Origin: Ampelocalamus luodianensis
Lineage: Eukaryota > Streptophyta > Magnoliopsida > Poales > Poaceae
Reading direction: 5' to 3'
NCBI GenBank assembly: GCA_036346255.1
Contig: CM070636.1
Location: forward strand, 24,497,539 to 24,561,538
Length of the DNA stretch: 64,000 nucleotides
Made by a program: the position numbers and the translations under genes. This document shows positions 34,931-47,052 of this stretch, in pieces. How positions within the stretch are numbered: position 1 is the stretch's first letter; each line of letters opens with the position of its first letter. The notes under the pieces were generated by a model. It saw only the letters and a list, made by a program, of their open reading frames with translations, did not search any database and was not told the origin of the DNA.

Positions 34931-35365
34931 ACATCCACCAATAGATGCAGCGCGAGAGGGGCAACGAGGAGGTCGTGAACATAGGAAGTTCCTATGATCC
35001 CACATGCTGCTACGCGAACCCTAGCTGTATATGTGCGTGCCATTACAACGACGGCCAGCCACGTCTGAGGTGCCCCGTTGTACAACACTCTATGTGGGTA
35101 GCGCGAGGCACCTTCTACCATTAGGCACGGCCAGAGAAGCTTGTGCCTTTTATCGAGTAGACTGTTTCATCGATGTGTCGCGTGCTTTAAGTCGTGTCTT
35201 GCTTTGCGGAGTGTCATCTTTTCGGTCTGAAAAGTTGGGGAGGCAGAGTGTTGTCACGTCTTACTTTGCAAAAAGTGGTCACGTTCTGCTTTGCAGAGAG
35301 AAGTTGTGTGGTCTTGTCGTTGTGAAAACTAAGTGTTCTGAAATTGTATCCAACATTACAGATTT

Positions 35366-35533
35366 AGGTCTCCAAAATTTGAATTTGAGATTTCGAAAAT
35401 TAGGGTTTCATGAATTCCCACACAAAGTATTCATAACGGAATTATACAGAGGTCTCCAAAATTTGAATTTGAGATTTCGAAAATTAGGGTTTCATGAATT
35501 CCCACACAAAGTATTCATAACAGAATTATAAAG
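35366..35533 (+). repeat. 84-bp tandem duplication
   Basis: Copies at 35366-35449 and 35450-35533 differ by about one base. 84 is a multiple of three, so an ORF spans it, but there is no other sign of coding. Confidence 0.92.
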
Positions 35534-35701
35534 AGGCATGCATGATTGAAAGGAGTACAAGAACATCGCAAAGGCATACATCATGTAATGCAGGGATACA
35601 CGACAGTTCATCCATCCATAGATAATGTTACTGGTTTATTCTCATTCATGACGGACTGCGATGCATAGATAAAGAGTGGACATTACTATCTCATTACAAC
35701 T

Positions 35702-35960
35702 CTACTTGGCAACAACAAGAAATAAAAGAAGAAAGACCACAAAACTAACTAGCTTAACTAATTTCTGAAGCATTTTCTCAACTCTTTTCATCCTTTCATC
35801 CAGTCTTTTAAGTCTATTCTCTTCATTCTGCGTTGGTGGGTCAGAGGGTCGAGCCACTGGACGAAATACAGTAACACCACGAGAGTCATCATGCAAGGCA
35901 GCAATTTGCATTGCAATATCTTGAACCACTAGGACAGCTTCGTCAACCCACTGCCAAAAC
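35702..35960 (-). pseudogene. GRF-type gene 3, second exon with membrane tail
   Basis: After an acceptor (CATGCAG at 35961-35967 on the - strand) the exon reads FWQWVDEAVLVVQDIAMQ, matching the second half of a GRF zinc ribbon (C.F.QW.D). A Glu/Arg-rich coiled coil follows (RLKRLDERMKRVEKMLQKL), then a hydrophobic C-terminal segment VSFVVFLLLFLVVAK before the stop, suggesting tail anchoring. The first exon should lie at 36050-36250 but is not intact in any frame I can read. Confidence 0.6.
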
Positions 35961-36932
35961 CTGCATGTTGTGCTCTAAAATAGAATTGCAGCTTCAAGTG
36001 AAAAAAAACAACATGTTGTTTCAAATGCAATTCATTCAGGATGATTAGGCAAAAGTTATTGTAAGATTTGAACACTTCATGAACACTCAGGATGAATTCG
36101 TTGGCGTATGCGAGGTGAACACATTCCCGGATCCCTACAACGAGGGCAAACCAGCTGTTGTCACAGTGATTCTAATTGTCTACTCACTCGAAAGTTAGAT
36201 GAGGCCGTAGACATCCCGTCTAAGACTAGAAGAAAGAAGAAGAGGAAATGAAGAGTGAGGTGAATGGCAGCCAAAGCATTCATATATAGCATGCGGCTGA
36301 ATTGCAATTGGGTTGAAGGAAAATCGCGTCCGCGAGGTAGCAGGCCCGAGGAGGTCTTTCTGGTAAGGTCTTTGAGCCCCACTGATGCTAGTGCGTGCAT
36401 TAGATGGCTTAGAGCTTTGCCGTATCGACATTTTGTTATCGTTTTTGGACACACACTGTAGCTCAACCTTTAGCCTTAAGTGTCTCAGTAGCGTTAAGTG
36501 TCTCACTGCCACGTGGGCCCTTACGCAAAGAACAAGAAGTTTAAGCTTTAGTTGAAACCTAAGTCACTGACGTGTTGGACCCACATGCCAGTTGACTTGA
36601 ACTTAGAGTGCGAGCGTAGCCTTCGTTTTGGTGTAGAATGCTTAACTTTAGTTTGAGTAAACTAAAATTTGTTATATTTCTCTGTTACTATGCTTTAGTG
36701 TATAATAGGTTTTAAGTATGTCCTTGCCTCTGAAAATCTTGTTCTATAAATTAATTGTGCACTACTTGCATAACTTGTAAAAATCATAAGAAATCCATGT
36801 TAACTCCAAATGAAGTAAACTAATTTTTGTTATCCTTAGAATGTCATACTCTGTCTACCATAAAATTTTCATGTTCGCTAATCTTCTAGAAATTTATGCA
36901 TGAACAGTAACATGAATTATACGACCATGACA

Positions 36933-38735
36933 TTACTTATAGTACATCGCCCATCGCTTGCCCAAACGGTGTAGCTGATCCTCAGGGAAAGTGAACCTGT
37001 CAGGAGAGCGGCGTATGTCTCGGAAGCCATAGTAGGGGCGTTGCATGGGAGGCGTCGTTGCGGTGATCTCAGTGTAGGTGTCCGGTTCAAAGCTGAGCAT
37101 ATTGTCTATCCACTCGTGCTCATCCTGAGGGAAGGGCACTTGGTGAGTTAGTCATTGGTTTTATGCAATGGAAAAATTACTATAACTACGTTAAAGCATA
37201 CCTGAGTAGGTTGTTATGTGAACGAGGGTCCTTCTGGCCAGTCTGTGCCGTAATGCTGCACAGTGTACCCTTGGTACGTTTCGGCGAACCACTGGTCGCG
37301 CTCCCGCACGTGCGACTGAGTGCCATGCGCCAATGATCCCAACCCTTCGTCTTGGCACTGCGGCGAGTCAGGGTCGCTGTCTGCAGTGGAACAACATCGC
37401 GTCGGCGAGGAAGTCCTATGCTACGCCTCCCTCCGTGATGACGACGGCTGAAGCAGAGTGTTGTCCCTCGCAAGTGCCGCGCCTCCCTCCGTGACGACGA
37501 CGGCCGAAGTAGAGTGTTGTCCCCTCGCAAGTGTTGCACCTCCCTTCGTGACGACGACGGCTGAAGCAGAGTGTTGTCCCCTCGCAAGTCCTGCAAGAAC
37601 AAACGGTAATGTCAGATACGTTTGAAAGGAGTGCATGAACAAGTATTGATGACAACAACCCGTAGAAAGATGACATACCTGTGGCCCGAGGTGCGTCGAG
37701 GCTAAGCGACCGTAGCTCCGATGACTCCCGTGCGGAGGGAGGTGGCGAGGGAGGTGCCAAGGGTGGAGGGTGCCCTCGGTGTCTGCGATGTTGTACGTGA
37801 ACATCGTTGTGGCGACCACATGTTATGGTCCTAATGTAGCCCTTGTGTCCTCGGTCATTGCGCGCACCGCGTGTAGGAGGCGATCAAATGTGCTATTCTG
37901 ACCACGGCGTAGAGCTTCAGCACCCTCACGCTCAACACGATCAAGGTGGTAGTACTGCAAGGAAACTATAGTAAGTTAGAAACGTGTTGCCAGATGAAAT
38001 TTCTACGAAGAATGTTTTACCGTCTCGTCGTGGCGTGCCGTCCGATGATGGTCCGGACCTGCTAGTACAATGGCATCTTGCATGACCTCCACTGGACACT
38101 GTGGCGCTGGCCCAGTAAGCCTACACCTAGTGTGCGGAACATACCACTGCAAGTACACACGATACGTTTGGATGGCGTAGCCTCGTAACTCATGCACCAC
38201 GTCTGTCACCGCCCTCTCGCCCCACAACGTCGTCCACGACTGCTGTGTTTGCCTCTAGTCGTCGCTCCTCCGGCCTTTTCTCGTTTGCCTGCAATTGAAT
38301 TCGGATCTTAGAAAATCTAAGTCAGATATGCGGCTAATATGATACCGAAAAATGACATACCAGTGGGCCTTCTCGGTGCGAGGTCATCCCGGCAGCAGTG
38401 GCACCTCCTGGTAAAGGCCAAACTGTCTCATGACCAGCTGTGGATTGTATGGCTCGACCACGTGGGAGAAGACCAGGTGGCAGGTCGTCAACCAGAGCAT
38501 CTCGTCCTGAGTGCACTGCGAGGATAATCCGTAGGGGGGCGTGTCTGCAAGGAACTGTGCAGTCCATGAGATCCGTACGAACGAGCCTTGCTGATCTTCT
38601 TCTCCATGTAGGCGTGCATTACTTCCGAGAATTGCTTACCATCCTCCAGATGCTTCTTGGCCATCATGGCTCTGTTAACGAAGTAGCCGATGGTACGGTT
38701 CCAGCTCTCCTCCATGATTGTAGTGATCGGCAAGG
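36933..38735 (-). pseudogene. MULE transposase 3' part joined to plant mobile domain segment
   Basis: Reading leftward from 38733: LPITTIMEESWNRTIGYFVN and AKKHLEDGKQFSEVMHAYME are the C-terminal part of rice mudrA-type transposases. Immediately after, in changing frames, come MLWLTTCHLVFSHVVEPYNP and LVMRQFGLYQE (38400-38520), then YLQWYVPHTRCRLTGPA (38003-38227). These are the second half of a plant mobile domain (MAIL1/MAIN-type PMD). A final ORF at 36933-37139 ends RPYYGFRDIRRSPDRF..MYYK. Frame breaks and a missing first half of the PMD indicate decay. The 5' half of the transposase is at 47053-48331, separated by the copia insertion. Confidence 0.7.
37426..37595 (-). repeat. 57-bp tandem repeat, three copies
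   Basis: Copies start at 37426 (56 bp), 37482 and 37539, with core 'gagtgttgtcccctcgcaag'. They fall in the low-complexity 3' part of the transposase/PMD gene. Confidence 0.9.
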
Positions 38736-38737
38736 AT

Positions 38738-38742
38738 CGGAC
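38738..38742 (+). repeat. 5-bp TSD of copia insertion
   Basis: CGGAC precedes the first LTR and recurs after both LTR copies, at 40057-40061 and 47048-47052. Confidence 0.85.
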
Positions 38743-40056
38743 TGTTGGAGATATGCACTAGAGGCAATCATATTGATGATGATATTTCGTTGTATCCATG
38801 ATTTAATAAATATTCCTTGAATATTACCTTTGTGTTGATTAACAAGTATGTGACTTGTTTGTGAAACTCTTTACTTGTATGGTTATTCTAAAGTTGTCCC
38901 TAGTCGGTGTTCATGTGAGGACACACGTGAATGATGGATTAGCACATGTATCGGTTGATGATCATGTTTCACAGGTCATAGACATGGAGATATCAAACCA
39001 ATAATGTGGACACATGTTTAGAACATGGGGTTGGACCGACCCAACATGAGACATAGTAATTATTCTTATGGTTCTCTCTACACAATGTGTACGCCTTGTC
39101 CTTAGACCTGAGATTGTCGCATGTACTTGAGATGTGAATCAACCTACTTAGGGGCTATCAAACGCTACTCGTGAATCGGGTAGTTATAAAGGTAGCTTTC
39201 GGGTTTGTCATGAAGCATGTCGAGGCATGGTCGATCGAGATGGGATTTGCCCTCTCTACCGAGAGATATCTCTCGGGCGCTCGAGTGATCGGATCCGTAA
39301 ATGCATGGCCATGCTACTTAAGGTTAAGAGTTAACCTAGTAAGGGATTCCTGATCACAAGATCGAAAGAGTGGTCACTTGGAGCTCAACCGAATATCGTG
39401 AGGCAAAGGGATTAGCATGTACATAACGTTGTGATGGTTCGTCCGATATGATCTTTACGTGCGCTTAGGAGTTGGCACGCCTTGCCAGAGGCCACTACCA
39501 ACTATTGACCAAGTATGTGTACTTGCATCATGTCTAAACATACGTGAACCATAGGGTCACACACTTAGAAATTGAAGCCTAATTCGGATTGGATCCGAAT
39601 TAGATCGGGCATTGAGTCCTAATGGGCCACTATTCGTAGAAGCTCATTATAAGGACGTCTATAAAAGGAGGGCAGGCGCCTCGTTGGATGATGAGTTTTT
39701 CGTGACATCCTCAAACCACGGCGCCACCCTCCCACGCCCTAGTCGCCGCGCGGATCTAGTAGTCCGGCGTGCGTCGCTTCCTCCGCACGTGTGGATACCT
39801 TTGAAGGCGCTGCATCTGTGGCGTTGGGACGAACCGCAAGAAAGGAGCTGTACGTGGGATGCCACGATGAGGACGAGGAAGTAGTACGACTACTCGGCCC
39901 CGACGTACTACATCAACTGAGTACGACTACACCGCCCGACGTCAACTTCCGCACTGCGCGTCTAGTGGTAAGACCGTGATCTATAATCGCAGTGATCTTG
40001 GTTTACTGGGTAGAATTTTTTAATTTGCGCTAGTGTAGCCTACCCGTTGCCCTTCA
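38743..40056 (+). mobile_element. Copia LTR, solo-like copy flanked by TSD on both sides
   Basis: Begins TGTTGGAGATATGCACTAGA (BARE/RIRE1-like LTR start) and ends GTTGCCCTTCA. Both flanks are CGGAC and then transposase sequence, exactly as a solo LTR would look. It is near-identical to the LTR at 45718-47047. Confidence 0.9.
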
Positions 40057-40833
40057 CGGACACCCTTGAGGACACCGTTGTACACCTCCGACATGTTGGT
40101 CATCATGATCCCGTACCTTGCACCATCGGTGTCATGTAGTAGGGACCATTTCTCCAGGTCGGGTGCATGCGAGTTAACCCACTATGTGAAGTCCCCAACT
40201 CTCATGGACCCTCCTGCAGCTGCACCTGCCTCGGCGTCCGTCGAGTTCCTTAGATGCTTCCCGGTCTCCTCATCGAGCTGTCTCCACACCACATCGAACT
40301 TCCTCCTTTGGTTCTGCATGCAGAGCTTCTTGAACATCTTCATCAGGTCCTTGCTCCAAAAACCTTCTGTGAAAGTTCGCCGCGAGATGCCTCATGCACC
40401 AATGGCTTTTAACATCATTCCACTGGAACAACAGCTCTGTCCCATTTTTCATCGCGCTCAACGCGGACAACAACCCAGCATTGCGGTCCGAGATGACACA
40501 CACATCTGGGTGGTCTGGCAATAGCATGCTGGGTAGCGCTCTTGTTAGGGAAGCGCTGCCCTAGGAGCAGGGTATCTTCATTGAACCCCAGCCGGCCCTT
40601 CCAACCGTGGCAGACTGAGTGATGTCGCTTGCGACATCATCCAATCTTGAGGGGACGTAAGCAATGTCGGTGGTCACAACACCACCAACTGCACCTCTCG
40701 TAGCAGCTTCTCCGTCTTCCTTATCTTCGGAACTGGTTGTTTCCACGTCCTCCTCCTCCTCGCTTTCCACCTCTTCCACCTGGTCCACCAGGTACTCGTG
40801 GCAATCAATACGAGCTGCCCACCATCTCTCCAC
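40057..40833 (-). pseudogene. Duplicated piece of the MULE transposase (copy A)
   Basis: Near-identical to 47048-47827, including TSD, 'CVISDRNAGLLSAL', 'HWCMRHLAANFHRRF' and the acidic segment. It carries small deletions relative to copy B. Homology stops abruptly at 40833, where copia leader begins. Confidence 0.9.
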
Positions 40834-41798
40834 GCCCGGAGATACCGCGAGGGGCGCTGCCCCTTCGAACCCCGCGGGGGGAAACCCCCTCGACCCCCTT
40901 ATCCGGTAGATTGCGATTCTATGCATAACTTGTTTTTGCAGGATGTATGTGACCAGTATGGCCTAATGTGTTTGTGATGCATGTTTGTAATATTTTCATG
41001 ACCTGCGTGTCATGGGTTCGGCAACACGGCTGGAGCCATTGTGTTGTCAAAGTATTGTATTAACGGCCTACGTGCCGACTTGTGATGATTTCTAGTATCC
41101 ATGTATTTTATTACTAGCTGTTATGAGTAATATCTTATATTAGTACTCGGAGGACACATCACTTGGAGGGATGGCACACATGAACCATGGAGATGGAGAT
41201 CATCATGGTGGACAGATTCTATGGCGATGGAGATCACCATGAGAAAATAGGCCATACTGAGTCACAACCGTGAATGTTATTCCGTTGTTTTACTCCTATG
41301 CATGTTTGAATGGTAGAAGTATAGCGATCCCTCACAAAATGTTAAGTTAAACATATGCCCTCCCAATTAAACTTTGCACCATCCCATGTCTTGTAAATTG
41401 ATGGTGGGTCTATAAAATTAGGCACCATCAACTTTCCTTGACTAGATGGGTTTTGTATCGGATACTTACATGCATAAGGATTGGTGAACTTAACAAGGTT
41501 ATCATAAAGGTTATGAGCCTTGGGGCATAAAGGTTGGGCGCCGGGGCATAGAGATGTCACCCAACAACAAGAGTCATATAGAGATATGATTAGCAAGTTG
41601 TTGCTTACGAATTACCTTGTCTCCTAGCGGTGATGCAAAAGCTCACTAGTAGACTCGTTAATTGCGGATCTTGAATCGCTAAGAATCAACAGAGGATGTT
41701 GATTTTAGTGGGAGTACATTCTATTAAATTTGTTTAATACGCTTTACTCTATCATGGTTTTATTTGTCTTAGTATTTTGCATTTCCTATTGTAGATCA
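40834..41798 (+). other. Copia leader, 5' end lost
   Basis: Starts at the duplication breakpoint with GC-rich sequence, then AT-rich sequence up to the gag ATG at 41799. No primer-binding site is visible next to an LTR, so the true 5' LTR and primer-binding site are missing. Confidence 0.55.
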
Positions 41799-44700
41799 AT
41801 GGCATCTAGCAACCACGCACACCCTTTTGCTTTGCGATCGATTCTTGAGAAAGAAAAATTAAATGGAACAAACTATTCGGACCGGGTCCGTAACCTCGAA
41901 ATTGTTCTCGAGGCGGATAAAAGGAAAACGCTCGACACCCCAATCCCGAAGAACTCGCTAACAATGCGTCTCACGCTATTAAAAATGCCTACAAGAAAGC
42001 ATGTGATGACTCTCTTGAGATTAGCTGTCTTATGCTTGCATGCATGGAACCTGACCTTCAAAAGCAGTTTGAGGATCAGGAAGCGTATGATATAATCATA
42101 GCGCTTAAGGACATGTTCCAGACTCAGGCCAAGACTGAACGGTTCAATGTCTCTAAGGCTTTTCTGGAATGCAAGTTAACAGAAGGTGCACCCGTAGGCC
42201 CACATGTGATCAAAATGGTTGGTTGCAGTCAGACTTTGGATAAACTTGGTTTTCCAATTGGCCAAGAGTTGGCAACTGATTTCATTTTAGCGTCTCTTCC
42301 ACCTAGCTATGGACATTTCATTTCGAACTACCATATGCATGGGCGGATAAGGGCCTTAATGAGCTTTGTGGGATGCTCAAAACAGCAGAGAGTGACATTA
42401 AGAAGTGTGCAGGGCCTAGCCATGTGATGGCCATGCAGAACAAGTCTAGCTTCAAGAAAAAGGGTAAGAAGCCATGGCCAAAGAATAAGGGCAAGGTTAA
42501 AGATATGATCTCGAAGCCAACGCCTAAGCCTAATGCTGGACCTGGAGCTAAGACAGTATGCTTCTATTGTAAAGAAACAGGCCACTGGAAGAGAAACTGC
42601 AAGAAGTACATGGATTCCGATGAATGCAAGAAGAAGGCTGGAAGTAAGACTTTCACCCATGGTACACTTGTCATAAATGTTTTAGATATTTTTCTCGCTG
42701 ATTCTCCTATTAACTCTTGGGTATTTGATACCAGATCAGTTGCTCACATTTGCAACTCGATGCAGGGGCGAATAAGAAGTAGAGGAGCCGCAAGAGGTGA
42801 AGTTGATTTTCGCATCGGAAATAAAGCAAGGGTTGTTGCGTTGACCGTCGGCACCATGCAACTTCAGCTTCCTTCAAGATTTATTATGGAATTGAATAAT
42901 TGTTATTATGTTCCTAGTATAAGTCGAAACATTTTATCCCCCTCATGTTTGATGAGAGATGGTTATTCATTTGCAAGTAAAGACAATGGTTGTTTGATCT
43001 CTAAAAATGGAATGTTTATGGCTTTTGCGCCCATTGTAAATGGGTTATTTATTTTAAATCTTGATGATGCGCCTATCTTTAACATAAATGCTAAAAGACT
43101 TCGACCTAATGATTTGAATCCCACCTATGTTTGACATTGTTGTTTGGGTCACATAAGTGAAAAGCGCATGAAGAAGCTCCATGCTTATGGTCTTCTAACT
43201 TCGTTTGATTTTGAATCATATGAGACATGTGAAGCTTGTTTTCTTGGTAAGATGACCAAATCACCTTTCAAAGGTTCTTTTGAGAGGGCGTCAGACTTGT
43301 TGGAAATCATACATACTGATGTATGTGGACCAATGAGCACGATCGCTAGAGGTGGATTTCATTACTTCATAACTTTCATCGATGATTTTAGTAGATATGG
43401 CTATGTCTACTTAATGAAGCATAACTCAAACTTTTGAAAAGTTCAAAGAGTTCCGAATGAGGTTGAAAATCAACGTGCCAAGAAAATTAAGGCTCTGCGA
43501 TCCGATCGTGGTGGCGAGTATTTGAGTCATGAATTTAGCAATCATCCAAGAGTTGCGAATTGTTCCACCTAACACCGCCGAATGCCTCAAAGAAACGGGG
43601 TATCCGAGCGCGTGTCGGACCTTGTTGGACATGGTTCGATCGATGATGAGCCGCCAGATTACCATTATCCTTTTGGGGTTACGCTCTAGAAACAGCAACT
43701 TTCACACTTAATAGGTACCGTCTAAATCCATAGTTAAGACACCATATGAGATATGGACCGGAAGAGTCACGCTTGTCTTTTCTAAAGATTTGGGGATGTG
43801 AGGCGTTTGTCAGCGACTCTGATCGGACAAGCTCACACCCAAGTCGGATAAATGCATTTTCGTGGATATCCGAAGGAAACCTTTGGATATTACTTCTACA
43901 ACCGACTAGAGGGCAAAGTGTTTGTCGCTCAAGTGGTGTTTTCCTAGAGAAAGAGTTTCTCAACAGGAGACAAGTGGAAGAACAGTGCGGCTTGAAGAGG
44001 TTCAAGATGAACCAATCGGGAAGACTCGACGAATGATGCCCATGTGGCGTAACAAGTTGAGGAACCCATGGAAAAGGAAGCGCCACCACCACGGTTGTCC
44101 GAAGGCTCGCAATGCGCGAGATATGTTATTGTTAGACAATGATGAGCCTCGACCTATGCGGAAGCAATGATGGACCAGCACTGAGAAATGGCATAGTGCC
44201 ATGAGATCCGAGATAGCATCCATGGGAGACAATTAAGTTTGGAATTTGGTTGACCCGCTTGATGGTGTTAAAACCATAGAGTGTAAATGGATCTATAAAA
44301 GGAAGATTGATATGGATGGAAATGTTCATATCCATAAAGCTCGACTTGTCGCAAAGGTTTCGGCAAGTTCAAGGAGTTGACTACGATGAGACTTTCTACT
44401 TTGTAGCGATGCTTAAATCAATACGGATCATTCTAGCTATTGCTGCATATTTCGACTATGAGATATGGCAGATGGATGTCAAAACGGCTTCCTTAATGGA
44501 AATTTAACCGAGGACGGTATATGATACAACCCGAGGGTTTTGTCGATCCAAACAATGCTAGAAAAGTATGCAAACTTCAAAAATCCATTTATGGATTGAA
44601 GCAAGCATCTCGGAGTTGGAATATTTGTTTTGATGAAGTGGTCAAAGGGTTTGACTTCATCAAAAACGAAGAAGAATCTTGTGTTTACAAGAAGACAAGT

Positions 44701-45697
44701 GGGAGCTCACTCGTATTTCTAATCTTATATGTAGATGACATATTACTGATTGGAAATGATATTCCTATGCTCGAGTCCGTTAAGACCTCACTTTGAAAAT
44801 AGTTTCTCAATGAAGGACTTAGGGAAGCGGCATATATTTTGGGTATTAAGATCTATAGAGATAGATAAAAAGGCTAATAGGATTAAGCGAGTACTTACAT
44901 TGACAAAGTGTTGAAACGGTTCAACATGGAGGAGGCAAAGAAAGGGTTCTTGCCCATGTCTCATGGCATAAATCTTGGCAAGACTCAGTGTCCTTCGACA
45001 ACTGATGAGCGAGATCGCATGAGTAAGATTCCATATGCTTCGGCCATTGGATCTATCATGTATGCTATGATATGTACTCGCCAGATGTTTCCTATGCTCT
45101 AAGTGTTACTGAGCAGATATCAGTGATCCGGTGAGAGTCATCGACAATGTTAAAAACATCCTCAAGTATTTGAGAAGAACTAAGGATGTGTTCCTAGTCT
45201 ACGGAGGCAAGGAAGAGCTCGTTGTAAATGGTTACACCGATGCAAGCTTCCAAACCGACAAAGATGATTACAAATCGCAATCGGGTTTTGTGTTCATTTT
45301 GAACGGTGGTGCGGTTAGTTGGAAGAGTTCCAAGCGGAGATCGTGTTGATTCTACAACGAGGTCGAGTACATTGCGCTTCAAGCAAAGAAGGAAGGTGTT
45401 TGGATAAGGAAGTTCATAACTGAACTAGGTGTGGTTCCTAGTGCGTGCAGTCCTCTGGATCTTTACTGTGATAACAGTGGGGCTATTGCGCAAGCCAAGG
45501 AGCCGAGGAATCACCAAAAGAACAAACACATATTGCGGCGGTTTCATCTCATTCGAGAGATCCTCAATCGAGGAGATTTAAAGATATGCAAAATACACAC
45601 GGATTTGAATATTTCAGATCCTTTGACGAAGCCTCTCCCACAGCCTAAGCATGAGGCGCACACAAGAGCTATGGGTATTAGATATCTTCTAGATTGA
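41799..45697 (+). pseudogene. Copia gag-pol polyprotein, multiply disrupted
   Basis: Gag starts MASSNHAHPFALRSILEKE at 41799 and shifts frame before 42032. A CX2CX4HX4C zinc knuckle (CFYCKETGHWKRNC) is at 42559-42600. The protease loop near 42721 reads VFDTRSVAHIC, with R where G of D-[ST]-G is required. The integrase zinc region and core (GHISEKRMKKL..CEACFLGK, HTDVCGPM, FIDDFSRY) are at 43144-43437. RT has QMDVKTA near 44470 and LYVDDILLIGND near 44730. RNase H has GYTDASFQTDKD, DNSGAIAQAKE and KHILRRFHLIRE up to 45697. Order integrase before RT is Ty1/copia. Many stops and shifts make it non-functional. Confidence 0.92.
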
Positions 45698-45702
45698 CTC
45701 TA

Positions 45703-45717
45703 GTGCAAGTGGAAGAC
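45703..45717 (+). promoter_or_regulatory. Polypurine tract of copia element
   Basis: Purine-rich GCAAGTGGAAGAC immediately precedes the 3' LTR start at 45718. Confidence 0.65.
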
Positions 45718-47047
45718 TGTTGGAGATATGCCCTAGAGGCAATCATATTGATGATGATATTTCGTTGTATCCATGATTTAATAAATGTTCCTTGAATATT
45801 ACCTTTGTATTGATTAACAAGTATGTGACTTGTTTGTGAAACTCTTTACTTGTATGGTTATTCTAAAGTTGTCCCTAGTTGGAATTCATGTGAGGACACA
45901 CGTGAATGATGGATTAGCACATGTATCGGTTGATGACCATGTTTCACAGGTCATAGACATGGAGATGTGAAACCAATAATGTGGACACATGTTTAGAACA
46001 TGGGGTTGGACCGACCCAACATGAGACATAGTAATTATTCTTATGGTTCTCTCTACACAATGTGTACGCCTTGTCCTTAGACTTGAGATTGTCGCATGTA
46101 CTTGAGATGTGAATCGACCTACTTAGGGGCTATCAAACGCTACTCGTGAATCGGTAGTTATAAAGGTAGCTGGTTTTTCATGAAGCATGTCATGAGGCAT
46201 GGTCGGTCGAGATGGGATTTGCCCTCTCTACCGAGAGATATCTCTGGGCCCCTCGAGTGATCGGATCCAGAAATGCATGGCCATGCTACTTAAGGTTAAG
46301 AGTTAACCTAGTAAGGGATTCCGGATCACAGGATCGAGAAAGAGTGGTCAGCTTGGAGCTCAACCGAATATCGTGAGGCAAAGGGATTAGCATGTACATA
46401 ACGTTGTGATGGTTCGTCCGATATGATCTTTACGTGCGTTTAGGAGTTGGCACGTCTTGCTAGAGGCCACTACCAACTATTGACCAAGTATGTGTACTTG
46501 CATCATGTCTAAACATACGTGAACCATAGGGTCACACACTTAAGGGGCTGAAGCCTAATTCGGATTGGATCCGAATTAGACTGGGCATTGAGTCCTAATG
46601 GGCCACTATTCGTAGAAGCTCATTATAAGGACGTCTATAAAAGGAGGGCAGGGGCGCACTGGTTGGATGATGAGTTTTTCGTGACATCCTCAAACCCTGG
46701 CCGCCACCCCTCCCACGCCCTAGTCGCTCGCGCGGATCTAGTAGTCCGGCGTGCGTCGCTTCCTCCCGTACGTGTGGATACCTTTGAAGGCGCTGCATCT
46801 GTGGCGTTGGGACGAACCGCAAGAAAGGAGCTGTACGTGGGACGCCACGATGAGGACGAGGAAGTAGTACGACTACTCTGCCCCGACGTACTACATCAAC
46901 TGAGTACGACTACACTGCCCCGACGTGCTGCATCAACTTCCGCACCTGCGCGTCTAGTGGTAAGACCGTGATCTATAACTGCAGTGATCTTGGTTTACGG
47001 GTAGAATTTTTTAATTTGCGCTAGTGTAGCCTACCCGTTGCCCTTCA
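45718..47047 (+). mobile_element. Copia 3' LTR
   Basis: TGTTGGAGATATGCCCTAGA to CCCTTCA, followed by TSD CGGAC and MULE transposase. Near-identical to 38743-40056. Confidence 0.93.
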
Positions 47048-47052
47048 CGGAC

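Noticed and set aside
35031..35531. 166-aa ORF with an internal 28-residue repeat
   Set aside because: The repeat is an 84-bp DNA duplication; flanking sequence has no recognisable protein.
40066..40524. 152-aa + strand ORF, repeated at 47057-47515
   Set aside because: Antisense shadow of the MULE transposase; its duplication follows the genomic duplication.
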